A DNA stretch of 64,000 nt. It comes from Mangifera indica. Lineage: Eukaryota; Streptophyta; Magnoliopsida; Sapindales; Anacardiaceae. Shown here piece after piece: positions 48,701 through 57,817 of the stretch (positions are counted from its first letter, which is position 1; each line of letters starts with the position of its first letter). The stretch spans positions 4,454,771 through 4,518,770 of the forward strand of contig NC_058137.1 of the NCBI RefSeq assembly GCF_011075055.1. The letters are read 5' to 3'. Position numbers and translations under genes: made by a program. The notes below the pieces were generated by a model. The model had not been told where the DNA came from and made no database searches. It worked only from the letters and a program-made list of their open reading frames with translations.

Positions 48701-51700
48701 ATTATTCACAATTTGTTAAGTATCATCAGATGAAACATGTTAGAATCTACAACAATTTCATCAAGAACAAGATTGAGAATGAAGCTATCAACTTGTTCCA
48801 CTAATTCAAAATCTCAAAAAGTTGATTTCCTTACTAAAGCTATGTCAAAGCCAGGTTTTGATTTATTTATAGGCAAGTTAAGAATGATTAATATCTATTC
48901 ACCAACTTTATGAGAAATGTTATAAAGATTTTGTGAAGATGTGATTAGGATATGATTAGGTCAACAATTTTGATATCTATTCACTCCAATAAAGTTCAAA
49001 GTACAAAATATGGTAACAGTTTTGCTCAAAGCAATAATACTTGAGTTGCCAACGTACCCCTGAAGTGTTTGTCAAAACAACCTTTGACATAATTCTACCA
49101 CAGATAATTAAGAACCTAAGGAAATAAACTCTGTTTGAAAAAGAAAAATAGGAAGGAACATTTAAAATTTAGCCTCATTTTCTCTATTTGGCAAAACAAA
49201 GTTTCAAAAAATAACGCCTATGTATGCATAGCATATGACAGAAAAGCATCCTATATTGCAATTGATGCAGGCCCCAGTCCATAGGTTGCTCTAAACCCCA
49301 TTCAAATGGACCCTCCATAGAAAGCAAATTCATTTTATGGCCTGTAAGACTCATCAAAAATAGCAAAGTGAATACCTCTGAGTATTTTGTTATCCGAATC
49401 CTAAGATGGTTCAAGTCCACATCTCCTAAGGCATCGACTAAGCCTGCAGGAGGAATTTTCACTAGTCTTAAAATTGAGTCAACACTTTCATCTGCAAGCT
49501 TCGAGAAATAGCATGACCTTCTTTTCCCTGAAATCAAAACCAGTACAACAAAAAGCATAATCAGATTTGATGAATAAAAAATGGGCTTACTGTTGTAAGA
49601 AAACATCTAGAAGCCAGCCCACCTGCAGCAAACCATAATGGCAGAATGCTTCTTCGAATCTGTAAAACACAACAAATAAGCATTTTACTGAGAAAATCAT
49701 GACTAAATAAATTTTAACAAATTGGTTCACATTCCAAGAGCCATTATGTTAACATATTTTCTTACCTAGATACGCTAGAGTTGGTAAGCCTACTAAAGGG
49801 AAAAATCAATTCATAACTTTTCTGATTTTGAGAGGTAGATGATGGCCTCAACAAATTTGATTAGAACATGCAAAATAGTAAGTGAAAAATTTATTATCCA
49901 TCTATCATGCAAGAGTGAGATTGATCAACACATTGTCATTTGAGGAAACTTTTTTTTTTTCATACATGTAGTACACTTTGATCATACAAGTCACAGAAAA
50001 TTATATTTCCCCCATGCTTTGAATATTCGGTTACTCCTACAGTAAAATGCCCTTCTTTGGAGAAAAAAATTTTGGCATTTGACCTGGGTATAATTACCCA
50101 AACCTAGAAAGACCCCGAGCTTAACAGGTTACGTTAGGTTTTAGCCATAAGAATATTGCAACAGGTTTATTCTGAAAACCAATATTTTCTGGTTGGTTTC
50201 AGGTTCAATTCAAGCCAGCCCAATATGACCTGGATTTCAAAGATCCAGTGGCCACATTATGATAAGGTGTCAAATTAACACACAAATATAAGGCAGAAGG
50301 AAAGTGTTAGGTAACTCAACAATAATCCAATTCTTCAACCAATGGAAATCAAGTAATTGACAAGGGAATGAAGGGAAAAGTTGCAATATGTATTGAATGT
50401 TACTGAATTTACAAAGAACAGTAAGGTCAAAATATAAAAAACTCCCAAGTCCCATTTTCAAGAGGCTGAAGTCTCTCACACATATCCTCTAGATTTCAAG
50501 AGGCTGAATACTTCACTTAAATCAGTAGAAGCTACCCAAAAATTTTAGAAACAATCCTCACCCCTTCTTAGCCTAGAATTCCTATTTTATTCCATATTCT
50601 CTCTTCTACTTTAAGCCACGTGGCCTTCTCCCCTAAGTGGTCTTCTCAAATTTGTGTCAATACATTATTTGCAATTTTGTGCCCCTAGTTGTCCCTCAAC
50701 TGCTTCTCTCCTTAGGCACAATTATATGGTCCTAAGATGACCCAACCCTATTAGATAAGTTTTGTCTTATTGGTGGGAAAATTGGAATGATGCTCTTTCT
50801 TTTTAACAAACCAAAATGGATAAAAACAACTTAAAATTGACAAAATATATTTTAAGCTCACCATCATGTGCCTGCATTTTTAAATCCTTGTCTTTGGTAT
50901 GCCTAAATTCCCCTTAACCTTCCTCGTCTTCTTCGCACAATAACATCACTCACAATTGTCGAAATTGACAATGATGGTTTGGCTCATACTTTTCATCACA
51001 CCGAAAACATAATCCATTCTCCAATTTTAATTAAATTTTCGGCTTCCGGCAACCTTCGAATATTCTCATCCCTTTGTACACCTAAAACTAACCAGCTAGA
51101 GCTAATAAGTGTTCTGGTCAAGTTCATCACATTGTTCAATTGGATGAAATCAAGTGGTTTGGAGCTTTCTAAAAATGAGTTTGAGAGGTGCATATTTGGG
51201 CTTAAATGGGTGATGGTAATTGGGTGCGGTCATACGGGTTAGAGTGGTAGGTGATATTTGGATCTAGGTTAATAATATTTGGGCTTGGATGGTAGATTAA
51301 GGGTGAGTAACGGTTAGCCTAGGATATTGAGTTATACTGGTTGGGTTTGATTCCGGGTCGTACCTATTGATTCTTCAACCCAGTTGGTTTTCAATGATCC
51401 AATTTTTCTTCTCAACCCTTTGGGCTCTATCCATTACTTCAATTAAATTCCTTGAACCAAATAACTTAACTTTTGACCATATTTCATCTTCTAGCATGTT
51501 AAGAAATGCCCCAAGTAGAATATCATATGAGATTTCTCCCATGGCCACCAAAAGAAGCTCAAAGTGGCATCTGAACTATTCCACCATGTCAATATGTCGA
51601 AGTGCAAACAACTCTTCGTAGGATGTGCAACCTTATGACGACCAAAATCGGTGAATCAAGTCCTGCTTTAAATCAATTTAGTTGGTAAACAACTATCGAG

Positions 51701-54700
51701 ATTCTCACCATTGCAACCAGTTGACTACCACTAATTTTATATAGATGGCGCTTATCGTGACTCTGTTGTTCCATCAGTCAATGAATCAAAAAATAACATT
51801 TGGTGCGCAAGACCCATCCAATTGGGTCGTCATTGATGAAGATCGACAAGTCAAGTCAATGATAGGCTAAATTGTCAACTTCCCCTCAATTTTCATCAAT
51901 CATTGTTTCCCATCCCCTAGCATCTTCTCTTATTGTCGTTTCTCCAGATATCATTCGTTCGTTTCATCTCATCGATATAGAGGGTGTCATCTCTCTCACC
52001 TATAATGATTGCGCCTGCAATGGGAGTTGTTCCATCAACGCCTTTCCTTGGTAACCACCAAGTAACTCTATATTCATCATCATCTCTCTCAACTCTTTAA
52101 GATAGTCATTCACTGTCTCTACATTGCCCTCCAAATTTTTCATTCTCATGTTCACATTTTTCGATTTTGTGTCTACGTCATCCAACCTTCTCTTCACAAA
52201 TTCTAGATTCTTTCCTATCCAATCTACCTTGGCCTGCATTCTCATCATGCTATAATACCAAATTCTTCTAGATAACTCAACAATAATCCAATTACTCAAA
52301 CAATGGAAATCAAGTAATTAACAAGGGAATGGAAAAAAGAGTTGCGATATGTATTGAACGTTACTGAATTTACAAAGAATAGTAAGGCAAAAATGTAAAA
52401 CACTCCTAGTTTTGACTTCAAGAGGTTGAAATCTCTTCCTAATACTGTATACCTTTCAAAAGGCTCAACACTTTCCTTCTATCAACTGCAGCAGCCCAAA
52501 ATTTTCAAAAAAACAATCCTCCCCCTTTCTTAGCCTAGAATTCCCTTTTTATTCCATTTTCTCTCTTCTCGCTTAAGCCACTTGGTCCTCTTCCTTAAGT
52601 GGTCCTCACATTTATGTGCCAATATTTCATTTTCTTTTCTGTGCCCCTAGTTGTCCCCCAATTGTTTGTCTCCTAAGGAACAATTACATGAACTTACATA
52701 AATTCATTAAGTCCACTCAGTATCTACACAGATTTGTTTACCCAGGAAAAGATCCTAATAAATGAAAATTAAGAGAGCGTTTATTTGAGGATGCAAATGG
52801 TCAATATCTTGTCTTTCATTTCCACATTTGACAAATCACCAAAAAGTTCACCACAATAAACTAGATGTCTCTCATATTTGTCACACCTAACAACACATCT
52901 CATATTGACTATTTGAAAGGATAAACTATAAATTCAATAGAGAATTCTTGATCATGTTAATCTTCTACTTGTCCTTCCAGCCCCACCCCATTTCCCACTC
53001 AGAAAAATACTAATTTTAGGTCCTAAATCCAAATCTAGAACATAAAAAAACAAAGCATACCTCCTTCAGAATTCCAATTAAATTTTCTTTAGTTCTGATT
53101 GAGCAACCCATCTGCTCCATGTTTGCATCAAGCCAAATTAAAAGTGCATCAGAAAGATGCATCTCACTGTGAATGATTAGTGTGGCATCAGAATTTCCAA
53201 TAGTATATCATAAAGTTCTTTGTGGCTATTTAAAGTATAGCTGACAGACCTGTCAACAGTCAAACAGGGATGCTTTACACACATTAATAACAAATTGTAG
53301 GGAATATATACAAAATCTCTATTAGAAATGGCCCACATCTGCAAAGTAAAACTATTAATTGTCAACTGAATTACATGGCGGTTGCTCAAAAGCTAAATGT
53401 AATCAATTTACATACAAAATTTCTTGCTAGATATCTTGCACATAATTCAGGAACAAAATCATTGGCTGCAAAATATAGCAAATTTATCAATTAGAGTGGA
53501 TATTGATATTTCAAAATCAAAGAGAATACTCATCAGTAGCATCGTGTTTCATTTTTCATTCATCAATTTAAATATATGTCCAATGTCTCATACTTCTTAC
53601 CATTCTCTAAACCAAAGTTCCACATATGAATCAAATCATCACACTGTATCTGTGGTGGCCCAGAATTTTTGGACAAAGAGACCTCAGAAAACCAAGCTCT
53701 ACACTTGTCTAGAAGCATCTCCACTCCAAAATAAAGCGCACCCTAGAGATGTCACATTTGAATTATATAGAAAATTAAGCAAAAGGGAACTTACAATGGC
53801 CTTGTCATATAAAGTTATAACAACAATCTAAAAGACATGAAATTTGATTAATAATAACATTTAAGAATTACCTCAAAAAGAGGGAGAAAATTATTTGATG
53901 CAACATTTAATGGGCAGCCATATATAAACTTCAGAATATTCAAAAACGTTTCAAGGTTCCACTGGACCACAATATGGTCTGAGCTTGACTCACTGCAACA
54001 TTTATATACAAGTCAGAAAGCACCCATGAGCTAATCATACACAACTCAACAATTGACAGATTCAAGGTTCCCCATCGGTATCTAAATTTCAAAACGAAAA
54101 AGAAAAAAAATCTTAAGCCTAATCATAAAACTAACTAAGATTGGAAAATCAGACCGAGCTTGTTTCAATCTTAGCGGCCATTTGCTAACAGAATCAATTT
54201 CAGGCAAGCATGAAAAATAGAAATTGTTAAACCAACAATTTTATATTACCTGGAATTTTCAAATGTACTTTCAAATATGCATTTTCACTCCATTATTTTT
54301 TGTGAGTAAAACAATTTAAAAATCATTAACCATAAAAGCAAACCGATTGGCAAATTCTATAAATTATAATAATTTTCTATATAGAAGTAAAGCCTTCAAG
54401 GAAAATTAACAATACATAATTAGATATCTAATCAATGCAGCTCAAACTTCACCTAAAACTTCCCCTAAGAAGTCCATGAAAGTACGAAGATTGTTCGGTG
54501 AGCCTGCAAACACATAGACAAAATAATTTAATCCATAAATATATCCAAAATATAATCAATATATATAAATCTTGAACATCTAATTCTAAAAAAACTAAAT
54601 GAGAAGTGAAAGTGACTGGCCTATTCCGATAAGCCTGGATTCTGACGGTTTGGTAACGGAGAATGGCAACTAAATTCCAGCTTTGGATATCCTCGGTTGA

Positions 54701-54796
54701 AATGAGAATTTCTCTATCGTAGGCGACTTCCACTTCGATTGGATTAAGATTCGCACATACTAGAATGACAAAATCATCATCTGAGTTTGAAGCCAT
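27778..54796 (-). CDS. FBL11: BTB/POZ and LRR protein, FBL11-like, 19 exons over 27 kb, intact
   Basis: Probable substrate adaptor of a cullin-3 ubiquitin ligase, by family. Exons in gene order: 54621-54796, 54453-54503, 53872-53992, 53601-53742, 53416-53465, 53250-53338, 53061-53166, 49623-49659, 49376-49527, 44732-45266, 43682-43945, 42296-42441, 41340-41687, 39553-39793, 38169-38224, 35986-36066, 35233-35277, 35060-35128, 27778-27954. All joins keep phase, giving 961 aa. All introns are GT-AG except the first, which uses GC-AG. Residues about 1-220 form the BTB-like region ([13 protein letters not shown], then [18 protein letters not shown]). From about residue 300 come leucine-rich repeats ([36 protein letters not shown]). 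It ends [25 protein letters not shown]. The last intron (7.1 kb) holds a Gypsy element; introns 7, 9 and 11 hold older insertions. Assignment is by recalled similarity and by neighbours. Confidence 0.9.
28064..28068. repeat. Left target-site duplication GTTAG of the Gypsy element
   Basis: GTTAG precedes the 5' LTR and recurs at 34736-34740 after the 3' LTR. Confidence 0.9.
28069..29006 (+). repeat. 5' LTR of Gypsy element, with an internal TRIM-derived part
   Basis: 938 bp, TG..CA. An internal primer-site copy TGGTATCAGAGC at 28721-28732 follows an LTR-like end (CGTAACA, 28717). From there to 29006 the sequence parallels the interior and terminal repeat of the TRIM at 45776-46179. The final 141 bp (28866-29006, TGTTACG..GTATCA) correspond to the 141-bp TRIM terminal repeat at 46039-46179. 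Confidence 0.9.
29009..29020 (+). other. Primer-binding site (initiator tRNA-Met type)
   Basis: TGGTATCAGAGC, two bases after the LTR, is the usual plant LTR-retrotransposon primer site complementary to initiator tRNA-Met. Confidence 0.9.
29026..34035 (+). CDS. gag-pol: Gypsy gag-pol polyprotein with chromodomain, 1669 aa
   Basis: Starts at the first ATG after the primer site. It opens with a coiled-coil-like segment, then the capsid region ([21 protein letters not shown]). A zinc-knuckle variant [14 protein letters not shown] lies at about 419. The protease has DSGATH at about 500. RT follows, with FDDILVYS at about 835. RNase H has [13 protein letters not shown] at about 980. The integrase has an HHCC finger at about 1170-1215 and acidic residues in [15 protein letters not shown] and DGQTEVV. 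A chromodomain lies at about 1535-1580 ([16 protein letters not shown]). The last 79 codons run into the 3' LTR, so the C-terminus is LTR-encoded. No stop or frameshift is seen and all catalytic motifs are present. Confidence 0.96.
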   Translation: MTRMDSRVETLETEVTTMKEGMDEMRAQMGELNSRMGHLGSDMEAIKGYLRDLREATLGKEGGDKGKAPMQQEPSPSYSPPGREPSIPPPERTEEVEEGGRGAHRESRDERIGESRRDLQYRRLDLPLFEGEGALDWLARVERYFQVNHLTERERLTAAGVCMEGDALHWLQWREKRQLFEGWEEFKSEVLRRFPPPDDRTPEEELFSLRQIHSVKEYRCRFELLSAAVDGLSEEKQQVIFMNGLTEEIRSEIKLFHPRSLEDMMERAQQVEKKNVIIDEKYVIRQGRTHPRNQNQPNPTRYFSHHQTSPISFVSSPSGSHPNTRPSSSITANSVNNPNLTHTRTLHYPAGNPPGPYSHTNNSHVPSTSRTPHTPLQTTVNPSHRAPATSGASTTFPRREGNFRRLTDEEFRAKVEKGLCFRCDERYVPGHRCRFRQLRIMLADEDETEEEARGEEEDTVVEEQEMETNLNVSSVVGLDLPKTMKMMGELEGRKVVVLIDSGATHNFVAKRIVEELKLPVKATKFAVVLGDSRRVKGLGRCDGLTLLIQGHSTQQDFLPFHLGGVDVILGVDWLSRLGEVKANWKQQTMKFTWEGKRVELKGDWSLKCLEVSFRSLTKAIDEEKEGYLVELKPSEENLYGQGTEHPEIGELLIEFRDIFGEPRGLPPKRNCDHAIRLVSGAQPPNLRPYRYPYYQKNEIEKIVQEMLSAGVIRPSTSPFASPIILVRKKDGGWRFCVDYRALNKVTIPDKFPMPTIDELLDELTGAVTFSKIDLKSGYHQVRVREEDIEKTAFRTHDGHYEFLVMPFGLTNAPATFQGIMNEIFRPYLRRFVLVFFDDILVYSKGVEDHLQHLRVVLSLLRDHQLLVNKKKCSFGQDRVEYLGHIVSQKGVEADPKKIRDMERWPQPRDIRDLRGFLGLTGYYRRFVKDYGKIAEPLTNLLKKNSFCWNAEAQKAFETLKTAMVTVPVLAMPDFTKEFIVETDASGTGVGAVLMQGGRPIAFLSKALSIRNRGRSVYERELMAIVLAFQKWRHYLLGRHFKVRTDQKSLKFLTEQRLTGHDQQKWLVKMLRFDFEIVYRPGCENKAADALSRNPRFVEEIRSISVPKIIEEESLQKEIEHSKKLQELIQEVICNPTGHQHYSLQRGRLLYKGRLVIPRESSFIPLFLKEFHSTPQGGHSGFIRTYKRIAAIFHWEGMLKDIKKFVAECEVCQRMKYEAMSPAGLLQPLPIPTQIWEELSMDFITGLPKVKGVDTILVIIDRLSKFGHFLMLRRPFTAKEVAEVFIKEIVRLHGFPNSIVTDRDSIFMSNFWKEIFKAAGTYLKWGSAYHPQTDGQTEVVNRSLETYLRCFCSGQPKKWPEWMAWAEYWYNTSFHSAMGMTPFKAVYGRDPPPLLRWVDEGSKVEGVNQMIRERNIILDDLKINLQKAQERMKQQANRHRREVSFEIGDEVFLKLQPYRRRSLASRPNEKLSPRFYGPYKVIDKVGQVAYKLQLPETAKIHPVFHVSQLKRQLGTSLKSQPLPACLSEEGELIAQPEKVLQYRYSAQGELELLVKWKELPEFECTWELYSNLQRIFPQLHLEDKVPLDGRGNVRVKIYVRRKKSRKGPHEETTGSMLKGTDGRRQEKEETTEYHSPRKGIMQKRLTEGTNNTLGAEMAVQDWRSIYEEKI
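33798..34735 (+). repeat. 3' LTR of Gypsy element
   Basis: 938 bp, by eye identical to 28069-29006, including the internal primer-site copy and TRIM-derived end. Followed by GTTAG. Confidence 0.95.
36067..38168. other. FBL11 intron 15, unassigned sequence
   Basis: A 2.1-kb intron with several short frames on + (36406-36603, 37309-37524) that resemble nothing I recognise. The less AT-rich part at about 37300-37860 may be an old insertion, but I see no terminal repeats or duplications. Confidence 0.4.
38225..41339. other. FBL11 introns 13 and 14
   Basis: Apart from the exon at 39553-39793, these 1.3-kb and 1.5-kb introns show no recognisable gene or transposon ends. Confidence 0.4.
42651..43437 (-). 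mobile_element. Copia fragment (LTR, primer site, partial gag) in FBL11 intron 11
   Basis: On the minus strand an LTR-like segment starts TGTTAGGATCC at 43437 and has a TATATATCGG box and AATAAAAATATG signal. It is followed by TGGTATCAGAG (about 43168-43178), then a gag start ([25 protein letters not shown]) and a frameshifted gag piece ([19 protein letters not shown]). It stops there. At 42651 TGTTAGGATTA may be the edge of a second LTR remnant. Intact Copia gag would continue much further. Confidence 0.65.
44302..44790. repeat. Decayed tandem duplication of exon 10 end plus intron 10
   Basis: Two units of about 245 bp (about 44302-44550 and 44551-44790) share CATGATGCCTCnGATTCC, CCACATATGTCAGTTC and GGTCAGAAACAT. 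The right unit includes the true 3' end of exon 10 (44732 onward). The left has a relic of that exon edge at about 44486-44552 that still keeps a GT after TGTG. Confidence 0.65.
45776..46179 (+). mobile_element. TRIM-like miniature LTR element nested in Copia gag
   Basis: The right terminal repeat is 46039-46179 (TGTTAGGAACCC..TTCATATCA, 141 bp). The left is a shortened, decayed copy at about 45776-45892. Between them a primer-site-like TTGTATCAAAGT (45895-45906) opens about 130 bp of interior. It splits the gag of the older Copia relic. Interior and repeat resemble 28721-29006 inside the Gypsy LTR. The target duplication is not clear. Confidence 0.65.
46600..47530 (-). mobile_element. LTR retrotransposon fragment nested in the Copia relic
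   Basis: On the minus strand the LTR 47202-47530 (TGTTAGGATTGAG..CTAACA, with TTATAAATATGG) is followed by a primer-site-like TAGTCTCAGAGCT at about 47188-47200 and then a purine-rich stretch to about 46600. Only the 5' part of the element is recognisable. It lies between gag and RT of the older Copia. Confidence 0.55.
50305..50726 (-). repeat. 3' LTR of Gypsy-like relic
   Basis: Direct repeat of 52266-52688 with scattered substitutions. Confidence 0.75.
52266..52688 (-). repeat. 5' LTR of Gypsy-like relic
   Basis: Direct repeat of 50305-50726; adjoins the decayed primer site at about 52249-52260. Confidence 0.75.
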
Positions 54797-55057
54797 AAGC
54801 GACTTTTGGTCACTCAAACATAAACTAGAGAAAGTTTCAACGAGAAGACGTGTTTTGTTGGTCAGACTGTGCAAGAAAATAAAGAAAAAATGATTTTTTA
54901 TTTTGATTTTAGAGATTCCGCTCAAGTAATGGCTCAAAAACACTGTTATACCCCTTGATGGTATAATTAATATTTTCCGGTCTAAAATCAAACTCCATTG
55001 ACACAGAAGTATCGTAATCGAGTGTTGAAAACTAAAATGGCTATACTATCTTAGATG

Positions 55058-55790
55058 GTGGTTTGGTTGAAGTATTGAGATATTATTTTTATAATTATGA
55101 TATAATTATCAATATTAATATTAATATGATATATTAATATAATAAATAATATAAAAAGTAATTTAAGTATCACTTTTGCTTTAAATATTAAAAAATTATT
55201 AAAATAATCTTAATTTTATTATAATTCTATTATTATTTATTAATTTTTAAGATAAAAGTATTTTTATATTTAATTAATATAATAAATAATATAAAAAATA
55301 TTTAAAATAATTATACTTCATAATACATGTATTTTTATCTCTGATCGTAAGAATTTTGTTCATTCATGTCTCCCTTTCTCATTTATATTGGGAATCCTCT
55401 CTATTAAGGTTGGAAGCTCAAAATTTAGGTTAAAATTGTTATCTCTAACTTTATTATCAATAATAATATGATAAATAATATAATAGATAATCCGATCACC
55501 ATTTTCATCTTAAATATTAAAAAATTATCAAAATAATCTTGATTTTGTTATAATTTTATCATTATTTACTAATTTTTAAAATAAAAAGTCTCTTATATTC
55601 AATTAATATAACGAGTAACATAAAAAATATTTAGAATAATAATACTTCAGAACATTTAAGAAAAATAATAAATTTATATTTTTTTATTACCTTTAATCAA
55701 ATATAATAATAATTTATACTCATTAATTTTTTAGATAATGCATCTTTGTGATAATATTTTATTTTTTATTATAAAAAATTGTCAAGTCAA
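55058..55790. repeat. Two decayed AT-rich MITE-like copies
   Basis: 55058-55335 and 55436-55780 share AATATTAAAAAATTAT, AAAATAATCTTnATTTT and TTTAATTAATATAA blocks with each other and with the MITEs at 16037 and 57197. The first begins GGTGGTTTGGTTGAAG. Ends are too decayed to define. Confidence 0.45.
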
Positions 55791-57196
55791 ATGCACACGA
55801 AATATTTCACTTTTCAAAATTATAATATCATATCAAAGTAACAAAACCTTTAAAAAAATTGCCTTTGGAAATCAAATTTACATTTAAACCTTCTTTCTTC
55901 TCCTTTTGTTTCAACCTTGCCCTCGTTTTCCCTATAAGCCACCTTGGTGTTCACAACAACATGTAGAGAGACAAACCCGAACAACAATGTTGATGATTGG
56001 TAGAGACAAGTAGAAACAATGACGATAACTAATAGAACAAGGAGACGAAATGATAATGATCATAATCGATAAAAATATTAACAATAAAACAAATAGATGA
56101 ACAGAAACGATGATGAAGACAATCAAAGACAAGCGAAAACGACGCTGATAATGATGATAAGACAAAACTATAATGATGACAATGAGCAACAATGACAAGA
56201 AGAGATTGACAATCATGATGAATTACTATTTTACTTTTATAATTTTGGTTTTTTTAATAGGGTTTATTTTGGGTAGAAAATGTAATTTATATTAAAGAGT
56301 GAAAAAATGATTTTAAGTCAAACCTCAGGGAAAATGTAATGTACTCTTCAGAGAACATTAACTTGTATCTCATATTTTTAAGACAAGTTTCGTTAAAACG
56401 CATTGTTTTCCTTTGGTTGACTGACAATTTCTACCCGAACTTCACTGAAACAACAATTTCCCATCCTTCCAAGTCTTATTGTCTATTTTTTCATCTGTCC
56501 TCTGATTCTGTCAGTGAATTATGTTAGCGTTTGTTGTGAATATATGAAATATTTTTAAAAGATTCGAATCTCACATTGTTTAAATAAGTAGTCCTCTTGT
56601 TATTTATGAACATTCCTGTTTCATATGATTGTAATGGTCTAGCCAAAATGTTTTGGTCTCAAGCGCACAAGGATCGGGCCAAAAGTGCTTCTCATGTGTA
56701 AATCTATGCTTTCCCCCTTGGACATGAGAAACGGAGAATCTAGTATATTTTCATACATCGTTCAAATTATTAGTTTTTGAACTTAGTGAATGGTTACTAT
56801 ATAAAATGTCATTTTAATAGTAACGTTAATTTTAACCGTTGGCTCCTTTGATTTGTTTACAACAAAGTAATAAAAAAAAGAAATAGAGATAAAAAAAGGA
56901 AAATTATAAAATAATTACGCTCAAAATGTAATTTATTCTTACTATTATAACAATATGTAATATTAATCTTATAATTCCTATTTTACATAGTAGAAAGTGA
57001 CAAAATACTCAAAAACTATCTTTTAACATTTTGTAAAAATAAACTTTTTAGTCTTTCTTTAACTTAAAATTGAAAAATTATTATTTCATCAAAGATCAAG
57101 TGAGGAATAATCATTTGGCCTATCTTAATTTGATAAAATTACCCATTTCAATGAAATTTAGTAATAGTAAACAAAGGCCAACAAAAGTTACTATAA
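55791..57196. other. Spacer between the FBL11-like and KIPK-like genes
   Basis: Includes an imperfect GAT/GAC-rich stretch (55960-56210) and, ending at 57120, AATAATCATTTGGCC, which looks like one decayed end of the Mutator-like MITE family. No gene seen. Confidence 0.45.
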
Positions 57197-57661
57197 GGGT
57201 GCGTTTGGTTAAAGGTTTTTAAGATTATCTTGGTAATCTATCTTTTATTTCCTTGTTTGATTTGTTAGTTATAAAATATTACAGTAATCTTCTATTACCA
57301 ATGCTGACGTAACAGGTAATATAGATGATAATCTGATTACCACCTTCACCTTAGGTATTTAAAGATTACTGAGATAATCTTGAGTTTATTATAGAAAAAT
57401 TATTATTTATTAATTTTTTGAGATAAAAATAAATTTATTTTTAATTAATATGACAAATACTATAAAAAAATATTTAAAAATAATTATATTCAAGGGTATT
57501 TAATTAAAATATTTTACTAATAATCTTTTATTACCTTTAACCAAACACAATAATTATTTATACCTATCAAATTTTATCAAATATAGTAATCTTCTAAGTA
57601 ATCTATCTTCAAGGGAATCTTTCTATTTTAGTAATCAAACATTACCCAAACCAAACGCCCC
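57197..57661. mobile_element. MITE with GGGTGCGTTTGGTT ends
   Basis: The left end GGGTGCGTTTGGTT and the right end ACCCAAACCAAACGCCCC are inverted repeats. The flanks share CTATAA (57191-57196 and 57662-57667). The interior resembles the element at 16037-16516. It lies about 150 bp downstream of the kinase stop. Confidence 0.65.
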
Positions 57662-57817
57662 CTATAAGGAAATGATAATTGAAGCAAAATATTTACTAGT
57701 GCCAATTTGGTAATAGAAGCATTTTGAGGTCTGGAATTTCAAAATCTGGTGACAGCTTTACTACAATGCTCTACAAGCTACGTACAGTTACAACAAGGGA
57801 ACTTACTCCAACTTAGT

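Larger units (their letters stand above)
45625..48880 (+). pseudogene. Old Copia relic (gag, RT, RNase H) in FBL11 intron 9
   Basis: The gag start ([27 protein letters not shown]) lies at 45627-45775. Gag resumes after a nested TRIM at about 46188-46440 ([35 protein letters not shown]). After another nested LTR fragment, RT follows from 47531 (GCKWIFNVK) with a decayed active site at about 47978-48010 (YVNN where YVDD is expected). RNase H follows at about 48355-48740 ([26 protein letters not shown]), ending [10 protein letters not shown] at about 48880. Protease and integrase are missing and there are many stops and shifts. Confidence 0.8.
50305..52688 (-). mobile_element. Gag-only Gypsy-like relic in FBL11 intron 7
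   Basis: LTRs at 50305-50726 and 52266-52688 (both about 422 bp; shared blocks AACTCAACAATAATCCAATT and GTGCCCCTAGTTGTCC) flank about 1.5 kb. Beside the 5' LTR (minus sense) TGGTATTATAGCA is a decayed primer site. Next is a gag N-terminus at about 52000-52245 ([27 protein letters not shown]) whose layout parallels the intact Gypsy gag. No pol is seen. Confidence 0.75.

Noticed and set aside
55932..56216. Open frame on the minus strand rich in Ile, Leu and Ser
   Set aside because: It arises from an imperfect GAT/GAC-rich low-complexity stretch; no start context, splice structure or family resemblance.
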